From: Marinilongibacter aquaticus
GTDB lineage: Bacteria > Bacteroidota > Bacteroidia > Cytophagales > Spirosomataceae
Reading direction: 5' to 3'
Length of the DNA stretch: 64,000 nucleotides
Assembly (NCBI RefSeq): GCF_020149935.1
Contig: NZ_CP083757.1
Location: forward strand, 1,674,001-1,738,000
The notes beneath the pieces were generated by a model that ran no database searches, had not been told where the DNA came from, and saw only the letters and a list, made by a program, of their open reading frames with translations. The translations under genes were made by a program, and so were the position numbers. Positions within the stretch are counted from its first letter, which is position 1. Each line of letters opens with the position of its first letter. Shown here in pieces: positions 19,188 through 28,623 of this stretch.

Positions 19188-21968
19188 ATGGATCAATATT
19201 CTTTCGTGTCCAATGCAGACGTTTTAGCTATAGAATCACTCTATCAGCAATACAAAGAGAACCCACAATCTGTCGACGAAAGCTGGCAAAATTTCTTCAA
19301 GGGATTTGACTTTTCAGAGACTTGGAAAAGCAATGGGCATGCAGGACCTGCAAAAGCTACCGGCACCGATCAGGAGCACATCCGCAAGGAAATCGAGGTA
19401 GTACACCTCATTCGGGGTATTCGTGCAAGAGGCCATATGGCGGCCAAAATAGACCCTTTGTACGATTTCAGAAAAAAGGATGCCAACCTTACCTTGCAAG
19501 ATTTCAATCTGAGCGAATCGGATCTTGACACTGTTTTCGAAGCAGGGCATGAGGTTTTCGGCCGACCAGCCACTTTACGTGAAATCGACGCCGCTTTGCG
19601 GAAGGTGTACATGGGCAATATCGGCTTCGAATACCAATACATCCGTGACCGACGCATCAAAAGCTGGTTCAGGAAAAAATTGGAAGGTGAATTCCTGAAT
19701 TTCAAGCCTTCGATCGACCAGAAAAAACGCATTCTGAAGAAGCTCAATCAAGCAGTTGCTTTTGAAAGCTTTTTGCACACCAAATTCTTGGGAAAGAAAC
19801 GCTTCTCGCTTGAAGGTGGAGAATCGGCAATTCCCGGTTTGGATGCCGCGATCACCAAAGGATCGGAGCTGGGCGTAGAAGAAGTGGTAATCGGAATGGC
19901 CCACCGTGGTCGATTGAACGTACTGACCAACATTCTTCAGAAACCTTACGAGCAAGTTTTTAACGAATTCGAAGAGAACGTAGAGCTTGAGCAATACCGC
20001 GACGGCGACGTGAAATACCATATGGGTTATACCTCTCAAATTTCTATGCCTTCTGGAAGCAGAGTGAGCATGAAATTGATGGCCAACCCTTCGCATTTGG
20101 AAGCTGTAGATCCTGTGGTTTTGGGTTATGCACGTGCCCGTGCCGATGCCCACTATGAAAGTGGCGGACGAAAAGTGAACAATTTCGACGACATCTACGA
20201 CAAAATTCTCCCGATTGTCATTCACGGTGACTCCTCTTTGGCCGGACAAGGCATTGTGTACGAAGTGACGCAAATGTCGAATCTGCCGGGCTATTATGTG
20301 GGCGGTGCCCTGCATTTCATCATCAACAACCAAGTGGGTTTCACGACCGACAACGACGATGCCCGCTCGAGTTTGTATTCTTCTGATGTAGCCAAGATTT
20401 TGGATACGCCGATTTTCCACGTCAATGGCGACGATCCGGAAGCGGTGGTATACGCCATGCAATTGGCCATCGAATTCCGTCAAGAATTCAACAAAGATGT
20501 ATTTGTAGACATGATCTGTTACCGTAAGCATGGGCACAACGAAGCCGACGAGCCGCGTTTCACCCAGCCTACGATGTACCAAATCATCAATAAGCATAAA
20601 AACGTTCGCGAAATTTACTTGCAAAAATTGCGTGAGCAAGGCGACGACAACCGCGAATTGGCCAAACAGTTGAAACTCGATTTCAACAGCAATTTGCAAG
20701 ATTTGCTGGCCAAGGTAAAACAACGTCAGTTGCCATATGAAATGCCGAAACTGGAGCAAGCTTGGCGAGCTCTACGCACTTCGGGCAAAGAAGATTTCGA
20801 GCAATCTCCAGAGACAGGAATTTCCGAAGCCAATATTCAAGCCATTGGCCATGCACTTTCCAATGTACCCGAGGGCTTCAAAGTATTGAAGCAGATTGCC
20901 AAGGTATTGGAAGAACGTGAATCCATTTTCAAAGGTGAAAAGGAATTCAACTGGGCGGCCGCGGAGCTTATGGCTTTCGGTTCTATTTTGAACGATGGCC
21001 GTTGGATCCGTTTCTCTGGACAGGATGTGGAACGCGGTACTTTCTCGCACCGCCATTCTGTATTGCACGAAACCGACACCAACGAAACCTACAACAACCT
21101 TGAGCATATCCGTGAAGGGCAGGGTAAATTTGAAATTTACAACTCTTTCCTTTCTGAATATGCCGTAATGGGCTTTGAATATGGCTATGCCATGGCTAAC
21201 CCCGACGCCTTGGTGGTTTGGGAAGCACAATTTGGTGACTTTGCCAACGGGGCTCAAATCATGATCGACCAGTTTGTTTCGGCTGCCGAATCGAAATGGA
21301 AAACAATGAACGGTTTGGTTCTGCTTTTGCCCCACGGCTACGAAGGCCAAGGCCCAGAGCACTCCAATGCCAGACCCGAACGTTTCCTTCAGCTTTCGGC
21401 CGAATACAATATGTATGTGTGTGCATGTACTACTCCGGCAAACTTTTTCCATATGCTGAGAAGGCAACTGGCCTTGCCTTTCCGCAAGCCTTGCGTGCAC
21501 ATGTCTCCAAAATCCATGTTGCGTCATCCGAAAGCGATTTCAACAATGAACGAATTCGAGCCCGGAACGCGTTTTATGGAAACGTACGGCGACACGTATG
21601 TAGACGATAAAAAAGTGAAACGTGTATTGCTTTGCTCCGGCAAGTTGTATTACGATTTATTGGAGAAACAACAAGAAGAAAACAGGAAGGATGTAGCCAT
21701 CGTACGTGTAGAACAGCTTTATCCATTCCCGAAAAAACAAGTGGTTGAGCATATCAATAAATATCCGAAAGCCGAAACCTATTGGGTACAGGAAGAACCC
21801 CGAAATATGGGAGCCTGGTCTTTTATTCTTCGCGAATTCCCAGAAATAGGTATTGAAGATGTATTCGCCAGAAAGGAAAGTGCATCTCCGGCCACAGGTT
21901 ATACAAAATACCACTTAGCCGAACAGCAAGATATTGTAAATAGAGCTTTTGACTTGAATAAAAAATAG
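19188..21968 (+). CDS. sucA: 2-oxoglutarate dehydrogenase E1 component
   Basis: This TPP-dependent subunit decarboxylates 2-oxoglutarate in the TCA cycle and passes the succinyl group to lipoyl-E2. The 926-residue length is normal. The N-terminal peripheral-binding segment (about 5-45, including [16 protein letters not shown]) is present. It is followed by the conserved [18 protein letters not shown] and [14 protein letters not shown], then by the TPP/Mg region with [14 protein letters not shown] and [12 protein letters not shown]. The transketolase-like pyrimidine-binding domain includes [12 protein letters not shown]. The C-terminal 2-oxoglutarate dehydrogenase domain runs to the end. sucB starts 13 bases after the stop, so the two genes form an operon. 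Confidence 0.96.
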   Translation: MDQYSFVSNADVLAIESLYQQYKENPQSVDESWQNFFKGFDFSETWKSNGHAGPAKATGTDQEHIRKEIEVVHLIRGIRARGHMAAKIDPLYDFRKKDANLTLQDFNLSESDLDTVFEAGHEVFGRPATLREIDAALRKVYMGNIGFEYQYIRDRRIKSWFRKKLEGEFLNFKPSIDQKKRILKKLNQAVAFESFLHTKFLGKKRFSLEGGESAIPGLDAAITKGSELGVEEVVIGMAHRGRLNVLTNILQKPYEQVFNEFEENVELEQYRDGDVKYHMGYTSQISMPSGSRVSMKLMANPSHLEAVDPVVLGYARARADAHYESGGRKVNNFDDIYDKILPIVIHGDSSLAGQGIVYEVTQMSNLPGYYVGGALHFIINNQVGFTTDNDDARSSLYSSDVAKILDTPIFHVNGDDPEAVVYAMQLAIEFRQEFNKDVFVDMICYRKHGHNEADEPRFTQPTMYQIINKHKNVREIYLQKLREQGDDNRELAKQLKLDFNSNLQDLLAKVKQRQLPYEMPKLEQAWRALRTSGKEDFEQSPETGISEANIQAIGHALSNVPEGFKVLKQIAKVLEERESIFKGEKEFNWAAAELMAFGSILNDGRWIRFSGQDVERGTFSHRHSVLHETDTNETYNNLEHIREGQGKFEIYNSFLSEYAVMGFEYGYAMANPDALVVWEAQFGDFANGAQIMIDQFVSAAESKWKTMNGLVLLLPHGYEGQGPEHSNARPERFLQLSAEYNMYVCACTTPANFFHMLRRQLALPFRKPCVHMSPKSMLRHPKAISTMNEFEPGTRFMETYGDTYVDDKKVKRVLLCSGKLYYDLLEKQQEENRKDVAIVRVEQLYPFPKKQVVEHINKYPKAETYWVQEEPRNMGAWSFILREFPEIGIEDVFARKESASPATGYTKYHLAEQQDIVNRAFDLNKK

Positions 21969-21981
21969 AGACGATATAGAC

Positions 21982-23514
21982 ATGGCAATTGAAATGAAAG
22001 TGCCTTCGGTAGGCGAATCTGTAACTGAAGTAACCATTGCCTCTTGGGTAAAGAAAGATGGCGATTACGTGGAATTGGACGAAGTGATTTGCGAACTGGA
22101 ATCTGACAAAGCCACCTTCGAACTACCGGCCGAAGCCGCAGGAATTTTGAAAATCATTGCCCCTGAAGGCGAGACTTTGGAAATCGGTGCCGTGATCTGC
22201 TCGATTGATGCCAGCGGAGCTCCTGAAGCTCCTGCTGCCGAAGCCAAGAAAGAAGAGGCCGCTCCTGCCGAAAGTACGCCGGCTCCCGCTGCATCGGCCA
22301 GTACCGAGCAAGTGAAGGTCACTGTACCTGCTGTGGGCGAGTCGATCACCGAAGTAACGGTTAGTTCTTGGGTGAAGAAAACGGGCGATACCGTAGAAAT
22401 GGATGAGATCATCTGTGAACTTGAATCGGACAAGGCCACTTTCGAACTGCCATCTCCTGCCGCCGGTGTAATTACCGTAGCCGTAGAAGAGGGTGCAGTT
22501 GTGCCTGTAGGCGAGCTAGTGGCTACAATTGCTGCCGGTGCTGTATCAGCCCCTACGGCCAGCCCCGCACCGAGCAATACGGGTACAGCCGAGGCTCCTG
22601 CAAGCACGGGCGACTCCTATGCCAGTGGACACCCTTCTCCTGCAGCCGCCAAAATACTGGCCGAAAAAGGAATCGAAGCCTCTGCGGTAAAAGGTTCAGG
22701 CCCTGACGGCAGAATTACAAAAGAAGATGCCCTGAATGCAGAAAAACCTGTAGCCGCTCCAAAATCTCAGCCTGCTGCTCCAGCCGCCGCTTCTGCTCCT
22801 GTAGAAAGTGGTGCCCGTGCACAAAGAAGAGAGAAAATGTCGAGCTTGCGTAAGACCATCGCCAAGCGTTTGGTTGCCGTGAAAAACGAAACGGCCATGT
22901 TGACGACCTTCAATGAGGTAGACATGAAACCGATCATGGATTTGCGGAAGAGCTATAAAGATAAATTCAAAGATGTGCACGGTGTAGGATTGGGCTTCAT
23001 GTCTTTCTTTACTAAAGCTTGTGCCATCGCTCTACAAGAATTCCCCGTGGTCAATGCATTTATAGACGGTACAGAAGTGGTTTACAACGACTATGTAGAT
23101 GTGTCCATTGCTGTTTCTGCTCCAAAAGGACTTATGGTTCCGGTTATCCGAAATGCGGAAGGCCTTTCTTTTGCAGAGATAGAAAGTGAAGTGATACGTT
23201 TGGCCACCAAAGCCCGCGACAACAAATTGAGTATCGACGAAATGAACGGAGGTACGTTCACCATCACCAACGGTGGAATTTTCGGCTCAATGCTTTCTAC
23301 CCCGATTATCAACGCTCCCCAGTCGGCTATTTTGGGTATGCACAATATCGTGCAAAGACCTGTAGCCATAAACGGGCAAGTGGAAATAAGACCGATCATG
23401 TATGTGGCTCTTTCTTACGACCACCGTACCATCGATGGCAAAGATTCGGTGCGTTTCTTGGTGCGTGTAAAAGAGCTTTTGGAAGATCCAATGCGAATGC
23501 TATTGGAAGTATAA
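21982..23514 (+). CDS. sucB: Dihydrolipoyllysine succinyltransferase (E2) with two lipoyl domains
   Basis: E2 forms the core of the 2-oxoglutarate dehydrogenase complex and makes succinyl-CoA. The 510-residue protein has two consecutive lipoyl domains (about 3-75 and 108-180). Each contains the lipoylation motif ESDKATFEL, and the two are joined by Ala/Pro/Glu-rich linkers. A peripheral-subunit-binding domain follows (about 213-250; [15 protein letters not shown]). The catalytic domain from about 280 ends with the active-site motif [15 protein letters not shown]. Typical SucB proteins carry one lipoyl domain and about 400 residues, so the second copy is notable. It directly follows sucA. Confidence 0.93.
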   Translation: MAIEMKVPSVGESVTEVTIASWVKKDGDYVELDEVICELESDKATFELPAEAAGILKIIAPEGETLEIGAVICSIDASGAPEAPAAEAKKEEAAPAESTPAPAASASTEQVKVTVPAVGESITEVTVSSWVKKTGDTVEMDEIICELESDKATFELPSPAAGVITVAVEEGAVVPVGELVATIAAGAVSAPTASPAPSNTGTAEAPASTGDSYASGHPSPAAAKILAEKGIEASAVKGSGPDGRITKEDALNAEKPVAAPKSQPAAPAAASAPVESGARAQRREKMSSLRKTIAKRLVAVKNETAMLTTFNEVDMKPIMDLRKSYKDKFKDVHGVGLGFMSFFTKACAIALQEFPVVNAFIDGTEVVYNDYVDVSIAVSAPKGLMVPVIRNAEGLSFAEIESEVIRLATKARDNKLSIDEMNGGTFTITNGGIFGSMLSTPIINAPQSAILGMHNIVQRPVAINGQVEIRPIMYVALSYDHRTIDGKDSVRFLVRVKELLEDPMRMLLEV

Positions 23515-23526
23515 ATTTTTGACCTG

Positions 23527-23547
23527 AACCCGCTTTGGCGGGTTTTA
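23527..23547 (+). terminator. Terminator/attenuator between sucB and lpdA
   Basis: AACCCGC (23527-23533) pairs perfectly with GCGGGTT (23538-23544) around a TTTG loop and is followed by a short T stretch. It should reduce read-through from sucAB into lpdA. Confidence 0.7.
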
Positions 23548-23562
23548 ATCTATTTCAACCGT

Positions 23563-24969
23563 ATGGATTTCGACGTAATTGTAATTGGTTCTGGACCTGG
23601 AGGATATGTAGCTGCGATTCGATGTGCCCAAGTGGGCAAGAAAGTGGCCATTATCGAAAAATACGACGTACTCGGCGGTACATGCCTCAATGTGGGCTGT
23701 ATCCCTTCAAAGGCTTTACTCGACTCTTCTGAGCACTTTGCAAATGCCAGCAATCACTTTGCCGAACACGGCATCGAAATTGGCAAACCCAAAGTGAAGA
23801 TCGAGCAAATGATGGCCCGAAAAAATGAGGTTGTAAAGAAAATGAACAACGGGGTAGAGTTCTTGATGAAAAAGAACAAAATCACCGTTTTCAACGGCAT
23901 GGGCTCTTTCGTTGACAAGCACACCGTAAAGGTGAACAAAAATGACGGATCGGAAGAGACAATTTCTGCCACCAATATCATTATTGCCACAGGTTCGAAG
24001 CCGATGATTTTGCCATTCATGAATTTCGATGGAAAACGCATCATCACTTCGACAGAAGCTTTGGAATTGAAAGAAATCCCTAAACATTTGATCGTAATCG
24101 GAGCCGGTGTAATCGGAGCCGAGCTGGGCTCGGTGTATGGCCGCTTGGGAGCCAAGGTGACTTTCGTAGAATTTGCCGGAAGCATGATCCCTACCATGGA
24201 CGGTACGATGGGAAAAGAATTGCAGAAATCGCTGAAAAAGCAATTTGATGTAGAATTCAATTTCAACACCAAGGTAACCAACATCGCCAACAAAGGAAAA
24301 ACTGTAGAAGTTACAGCCGAAAACAGCAAAGGTGAAACCGTAACTTTCAGCGGAGATTATTGCTTGGTGTGTATCGGTAGAAGACCATACACCGATAGCT
24401 TGAATACCGAAGCCGCAGGCGTAGCACTCGACGAAAGAGGAAAAGTGATTGTCAACGAACATACACTGGAAACAAGCACCAAAGGCATTTATGCCATTGG
24501 CGATGTGATCCGCGGAGCCATGCTCGCTCACAAAGCCGAAGAAGAGGGCGTTTTGGTGGCCGAAACCATCGTGGGGCAAAAACCACACATCCACTACAAA
24601 TTGATTCCTGGTGTAGTGTACACATGGCCAGAAGTAGCCTCTGTGGGTTCGACCGAAGAAGAATTGAAAAAAGAAGGTACGGCTTATAAAGTAGGGAAAT
24701 TCTCGTACAGGGCCCTGGGAAGAGCCACGGCCAGTGGAGATGTAGACGGCATGGTGAAAATATTGGCCGATAAAAATACCGACGAAGTTTTGGGCATGCA
24801 CATTATCGGTGCCCGTGCGGCCGATATGATTGCCGAAGGGGTAACAGCCATGGAATTCAGAGCAAGTGCCGAAGACTTGGGTCGTATTTCGCACGCTCAC
24901 CCTACCTATATGGAAGCGGTGAAAGAGGCGGCTCTCGACGCAACCGACAAACGCTCTATACATTCATAA
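23563..24969 (+). CDS. lpdA: Dihydrolipoyl dehydrogenase (E3)
   Basis: E3 reoxidises the dihydrolipoyl groups of the 2-oxoacid dehydrogenase complexes using FAD and NAD+. The 468-residue protein has the N-terminal FAD motif VIGSGPGGYVAA and the redox-active disulfide in GGTCLNVGCIPSKALL. A second Rossmann fold for NAD carries VIGAGVIGAELGSVYGRLG. The C-terminal active-site pair lies in SHAHPTYMEAVKEAAL. It lies behind sucAB on the same strand, separated from them by a hairpin, as would suit a subunit shared with other complexes. Confidence 0.95.
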   Translation: MDFDVIVIGSGPGGYVAAIRCAQVGKKVAIIEKYDVLGGTCLNVGCIPSKALLDSSEHFANASNHFAEHGIEIGKPKVKIEQMMARKNEVVKKMNNGVEFLMKKNKITVFNGMGSFVDKHTVKVNKNDGSEETISATNIIIATGSKPMILPFMNFDGKRIITSTEALELKEIPKHLIVIGAGVIGAELGSVYGRLGAKVTFVEFAGSMIPTMDGTMGKELQKSLKKQFDVEFNFNTKVTNIANKGKTVEVTAENSKGETVTFSGDYCLVCIGRRPYTDSLNTEAAGVALDERGKVIVNEHTLETSTKGIYAIGDVIRGAMLAHKAEEEGVLVAETIVGQKPHIHYKLIPGVVYTWPEVASVGSTEEELKKEGTAYKVGKFSYRALGRATASGDVDGMVKILADKNTDEVLGMHIIGARAADMIAEGVTAMEFRASAEDLGRISHAHPTYMEAVKEAALDATDKRSIHS

Positions 24970-24991
24970 GCCAAAAAGGCTCATTTCATAG

Positions 24992-25030
24992 ACCAGCTGT
25001 TTTAAATTATCGAAACAGCTGGTTTTTTTA
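24992..25030 (+). terminator. Rho-independent terminator after lpdA
   Basis: ACCAGCTGTTT (24992-25002) pairs perfectly with AAACAGCTGGT (25013-25023) and is followed by an uninterrupted T-run. It ends the suc/lpd block. Confidence 0.88.
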
Positions 25031-25068
25031 TGGATAAAATTGCATATTAACAAGGTTTAACCCTACCT

Positions 25069-26208
25069 ATGCAAATTAACCATAAACACAAAACACTGAA
25101 ACTGCTCATTGGAGCTTTGATCTTGTTCGCCCTATCCTGTGTCGAACCTTACGACAAGCTATATACAGGCGATACCGTGATCTTCTCTATTGACGGAAAA
25201 TTAACGAACAATCCTTCGTTAAACTACATCAAGCTCATCGAATCTATACCGCGGTATGGGTCCAACACCCAGTACAAGCCGGTAAGCAATGCCGACGTAT
25301 ACTTATTGACGGATCAAGGCGAACGCGTTGATTTCTCTGAAAATTCTTCAGGATTTTATCAGCCAAATAATTATACATACGAACCGCAAATTGGCACCTC
25401 TTACACATTGTATATCACCACATCCGATGGCCAAACCTTTGAGTCGAATACGCAGACACTTTTGAAACCGATTGAGATGAGTAACGTGCGGCAATCATTC
25501 AATAGAGAAGCTGTAAAAACCCCGACCGATGTCAGCCCGGGCCATTACATTTATGCCGACCTTAAAGACCCCGCAAACGAAACAAACCTTTACGCTTGGG
25601 ATTGGGTGCTCTATGAACAACAAGACTGGTGCATTACCTGTTACGATAAGCTGTATTCTGTCAATTCGCAGGCCTGTACAAAGGATGCCCCAGAATCTCG
25701 TGAATACGATTACAATTGCGAAGGCCCCTGTTGGGAAATTATCCGCCCGCGGCAATCGAATGTCATGAAAGATATTTTTTCGGATGGCCAGGAAATAAAG
25801 GCCAGAGAAGTGGCTGAGATCCCTGTTTATCAAAGCGGCGGAGCCCTCATATATGTCAATCAGTACAGCATCGACCTCGAAACCTATAACTTTTTAGAAC
25901 TGACTCGAAACCTGGGCATCAATACAGGTAGCTTGGCCGATACACCTCCGGCCACAGCCATTGGCAATGTAAAATGCACCTCGGACCCCAGTATCAATGT
26001 CGCCGGATACTTTATGGTGGCCGGGGTAACTACCCGTATGCACTGGCTCGACCGAAGCGACGTGCCTAACGATGTGCCGGCCATCGGGCTCTTGGGAGGG
26101 CGTAGGCCCATGCCCGAGATTTCGGACGCCACAGACCGCCCCCCCTTGGCACCCTGCAAAAACAGCGACACCCGAACAAATTCCAAACCAATCGGCTGGC
26201 CATTTTAA
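25069..26208 (+). CDS. DUF4249 family lipoprotein
   Basis: The 379-residue protein has a lipoprotein signal with lipidated Cys24 and the DUF4249 opening (CVEPYD, then VFSIDGKLTN and an IKLIESIPRY strand). DUF4249 proteins of Bacteroidota are found beside TonB-dependent receptors and are thought to work with them at the outer membrane; their ligands are unknown. The middle of the protein (about residues 190-230) is unusually rich in cysteine (CITCYDK, CEGPCWE), which may form disulfides. It precedes the TonB receptor gene by 12 bases, implying an operon. Confidence 0.82.
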   Translation: MQINHKHKTLKLLIGALILFALSCVEPYDKLYTGDTVIFSIDGKLTNNPSLNYIKLIESIPRYGSNTQYKPVSNADVYLLTDQGERVDFSENSSGFYQPNNYTYEPQIGTSYTLYITTSDGQTFESNTQTLLKPIEMSNVRQSFNREAVKTPTDVSPGHYIYADLKDPANETNLYAWDWVLYEQQDWCITCYDKLYSVNSQACTKDAPESREYDYNCEGPCWEIIRPRQSNVMKDIFSDGQEIKAREVAEIPVYQSGGALIYVNQYSIDLETYNFLELTRNLGINTGSLADTPPATAIGNVKCTSDPSINVAGYFMVAGVTTRMHWLDRSDVPNDVPAIGLLGGRRPMPEISDATDRPPLAPCKNSDTRTNSKPIGWPF

Positions 26209-26220
26209 AACAAGACACCT

Positions 26221-28605
26221 ATGAAGAAATACCTTTACCTTAGCTTCTTCCTTTTTGTTTTCGGCAGTCTTCGAGGACAGAAATTATACGAACTCACAGG
26301 GACTGTAAGAGACAGTCTGGACAACCAACCGCTCGTAGGAGCAACAGTAACCGTGAATTACGGTGAAAGAAATACCTTCGTGGACGAGAACGGCAATTTC
26401 AGTTTGCTGCTGCCCTACAATGAAGTGGCTCTCGTTATCCGTTATGTCGGTTATGTGCCCTTCCGCACCAAAATCAAATTGCCCAAAAATGGACTTTCCA
26501 TTGCTCTACAAAGAGTTGAAAATACCCTTCAGGCGGTAATTGTTTCTGGCGAAGGCAGCGAAACCGTAAAGCGGCCCATTTTGGGTATCAGTACGCTAAA
26601 CATCAAAACCATTGAAAAACTCCCCTCGGCCTTGGGTGAGGTCGATATCCTCAAAGGCTTGCAATTGCTTCCCGGCATAAGCAGCGTGGGCGAAGCTTCG
26701 AATGGTGTAAACGTACGTGGCGGCACAACCGATCAGAACTTGATGTTGCTCGAGAACACGCCCATATTCAATCCCACCCACATGTTTGGTTTGTTTTCTG
26801 CCTTTCCTTCGAATGCCGTATCGAAATTCGATTTGTACAAAGGCAGCGTACCCGCCCGCTACGGGGGCAGAACAGCAGCCGTTTTGGATGTGAAACTGAG
26901 CAACCCTTCGCTCGATAAATTCAAAATGGAAGGCGGAGTAAGTCTGGTTTCTGAGAAACTGAAACTCGAAATGCCATTGGTAAAAAACAAATTGGGTTTG
27001 ATGCTCGCAGGCCGTGGAGCCTTCAACGACTTTCTTCTCCCCTTGGTTTCCGATCAGCTTAAAGGGATAAAAGCCAATTTCCGCGACGGAGCCGCAAAGC
27101 TTTTCTATCAAATAAACGACAAGCAAACCTTGTCGTTGAGTGGATATTACAGCTATGATTTTTTTCAAACCGAACTCCTGGGCTCTGTAAACAACATCAA
27201 CGCCTCGGCTTCGCAGTATGAATATTCGACAAAAAACCTATCGGCCAATTGGTTTTGGGCCTTCAACAACAAGCTGAATCTCCAAACCATTTTCGCCCAC
27301 TCCCATTATCAACCCAATATGTTGTTGCCCGAGACAGACAGCGACAATGTGGTAAGAATTGAACAAGCCATCGATTACAATCAGGTTAAATCGAACTTGA
27401 ATTATTACAAAGGCAAGCACAATTTTGAGTTTGGGCTCGATGCCATCCATTACAAATTGAATCCCGGCAAGCTGATTCCAGGCACAAGTCCAAGTGTAAA
27501 CGAAGTGTCGACTCCTCTTGAATACGGACTGGAAATGGCAGCCAGTGTAGAGGATATGATCAATATCAACGACAAAACCAGTCTTTCTGCGGGCCTTCGT
27601 TATTCATATTTCTTGAATCTTGGCCCCACTGTAAACCGCCTCTACCTTCCCGATCTGCCCCGAAACGAATCGAACTTAATCGAAACTCAGGCCGTGAGAC
27701 GCGGTGCGACGGCCAAGCAATACGGTGGATTCGAACCGCGTGTGGGTTTCAGGTATTCGATCAATCCGCTCAGCAGTATCAAAGCGGGCTACAATATGGC
27801 ACGCCAATATTTACAAATCGTTTCGAATACAACCACGCCCATTCCTACTTCCCGATGGAAGTTGTCCGACATCAATTTGTTGCCTCAAGTGAGCCAGTTG
27901 TTTTCTTTGGGCTATTTTAAAGATTCCCGCGGGAGAATTTACGAGTTCTCTGCCGAAGGCTATTATCGCGACACCGAACATATTGTCGATTACAAACCGG
28001 GAGCCAATTTCTTGCTCAACCCTACCCCCGAAACGGAAATATTGCAGGGGAAAAACAAATCTTATGGCTTGGAGCTTATGGTTTCCAAGAAAAAAGGAGA
28101 GCTTACGGGTTGGGTAAATTACACCTATGCCCGCTCTTTGAACAAAGTAAACCAAGGCAATTCGCCGCAGCAGCAAGTCAACTCAGGAAAGTGGTACCCA
28201 GCAAATTACGACCGCCCGCATACATTAAATGCCACGGTGGTAATCAATCAGGGAGCCCATCACGATTTTTCATTCAATTTCACGTATTCGACCGGACGCC
28301 CCTTTTCCACGCCCATCGGTTACGTCATGTACCAAAATCAGGTTTTGCCTTTCTATACCAGCCGAAACGGTTCGCGAATCCCTGATTATCACAGGCTCGA
28401 TTTTGCTTGGAACATCTACAACCCGGCTTTGAGAAACAAGAAATTTAAAGGGAATTTTGCCTTCACCATTTACAACCTGTACGGAAGAAAAAATGCCTAT
28501 TCAATATTTTTCAAATCCGAAGGTTTCAAAGTAAACCCGTATCGACTTACCATTTTCGGTGCCCCAATTGTGTCTTTATCGTATAAATTTACTCTTAATC
28601 ACTAA
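26221..28605 (+). CDS. TonB-dependent receptor with carboxypeptidase-regulatory-like N-terminal domain (copy 1)
   Basis: The 794-residue protein has a signal peptide (1-20), a carboxypeptidase-D-regulatory-like domain (about 22-105; DSLDNQPLVGATVTVNYGE) and a plug domain with VNVRGGTTDQNLMLLENTPI (about 160-185). The barrel follows, ending in an amphipathic strand. It is a receptor for an unknown substrate, driven by TonB-ExbBD. The pairing with DUF4249 rather than SusD marks the non-SusCD receptor class. The next gene encodes a clear paralogue. No TonB-box or anti-sigma-interacting extension is obvious. Confidence 0.87.
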   Translation: MKKYLYLSFFLFVFGSLRGQKLYELTGTVRDSLDNQPLVGATVTVNYGERNTFVDENGNFSLLLPYNEVALVIRYVGYVPFRTKIKLPKNGLSIALQRVENTLQAVIVSGEGSETVKRPILGISTLNIKTIEKLPSALGEVDILKGLQLLPGISSVGEASNGVNVRGGTTDQNLMLLENTPIFNPTHMFGLFSAFPSNAVSKFDLYKGSVPARYGGRTAAVLDVKLSNPSLDKFKMEGGVSLVSEKLKLEMPLVKNKLGLMLAGRGAFNDFLLPLVSDQLKGIKANFRDGAAKLFYQINDKQTLSLSGYYSYDFFQTELLGSVNNINASASQYEYSTKNLSANWFWAFNNKLNLQTIFAHSHYQPNMLLPETDSDNVVRIEQAIDYNQVKSNLNYYKGKHNFEFGLDAIHYKLNPGKLIPGTSPSVNEVSTPLEYGLEMAASVEDMININDKTSLSAGLRYSYFLNLGPTVNRLYLPDLPRNESNLIETQAVRRGATAKQYGGFEPRVGFRYSINPLSSIKAGYNMARQYLQIVSNTTTPIPTSRWKLSDINLLPQVSQLFSLGYFKDSRGRIYEFSAEGYYRDTEHIVDYKPGANFLLNPTPETEILQGKNKSYGLELMVSKKKGELTGWVNYTYARSLNKVNQGNSPQQQVNSGKWYPANYDRPHTLNATVVINQGAHHDFSFNFTYSTGRPFSTPIGYVMYQNQVLPFYTSRNGSRIPDYHRLDFAWNIYNPALRNKKFKGNFAFTIYNLYGRKNAYSIFFKSEGFKVNPYRLTIFGAPIVSLSYKFTLNH

Positions 28606-28623
28606 GCCTTCGCTTATACAAAA

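Noticed and set aside
19575-20759. Minus-strand ORF of 394 codons inside sucA
   Set aside because: sucA is unambiguous over this stretch and the antisense product shows no family features.
23716-24963. Minus-strand ORF of 415 codons inside lpdA
   Set aside because: It is antisense to a fully conserved lipoamide dehydrogenase and its composition (many Phe, His, Cys) is typical of shadow frames.
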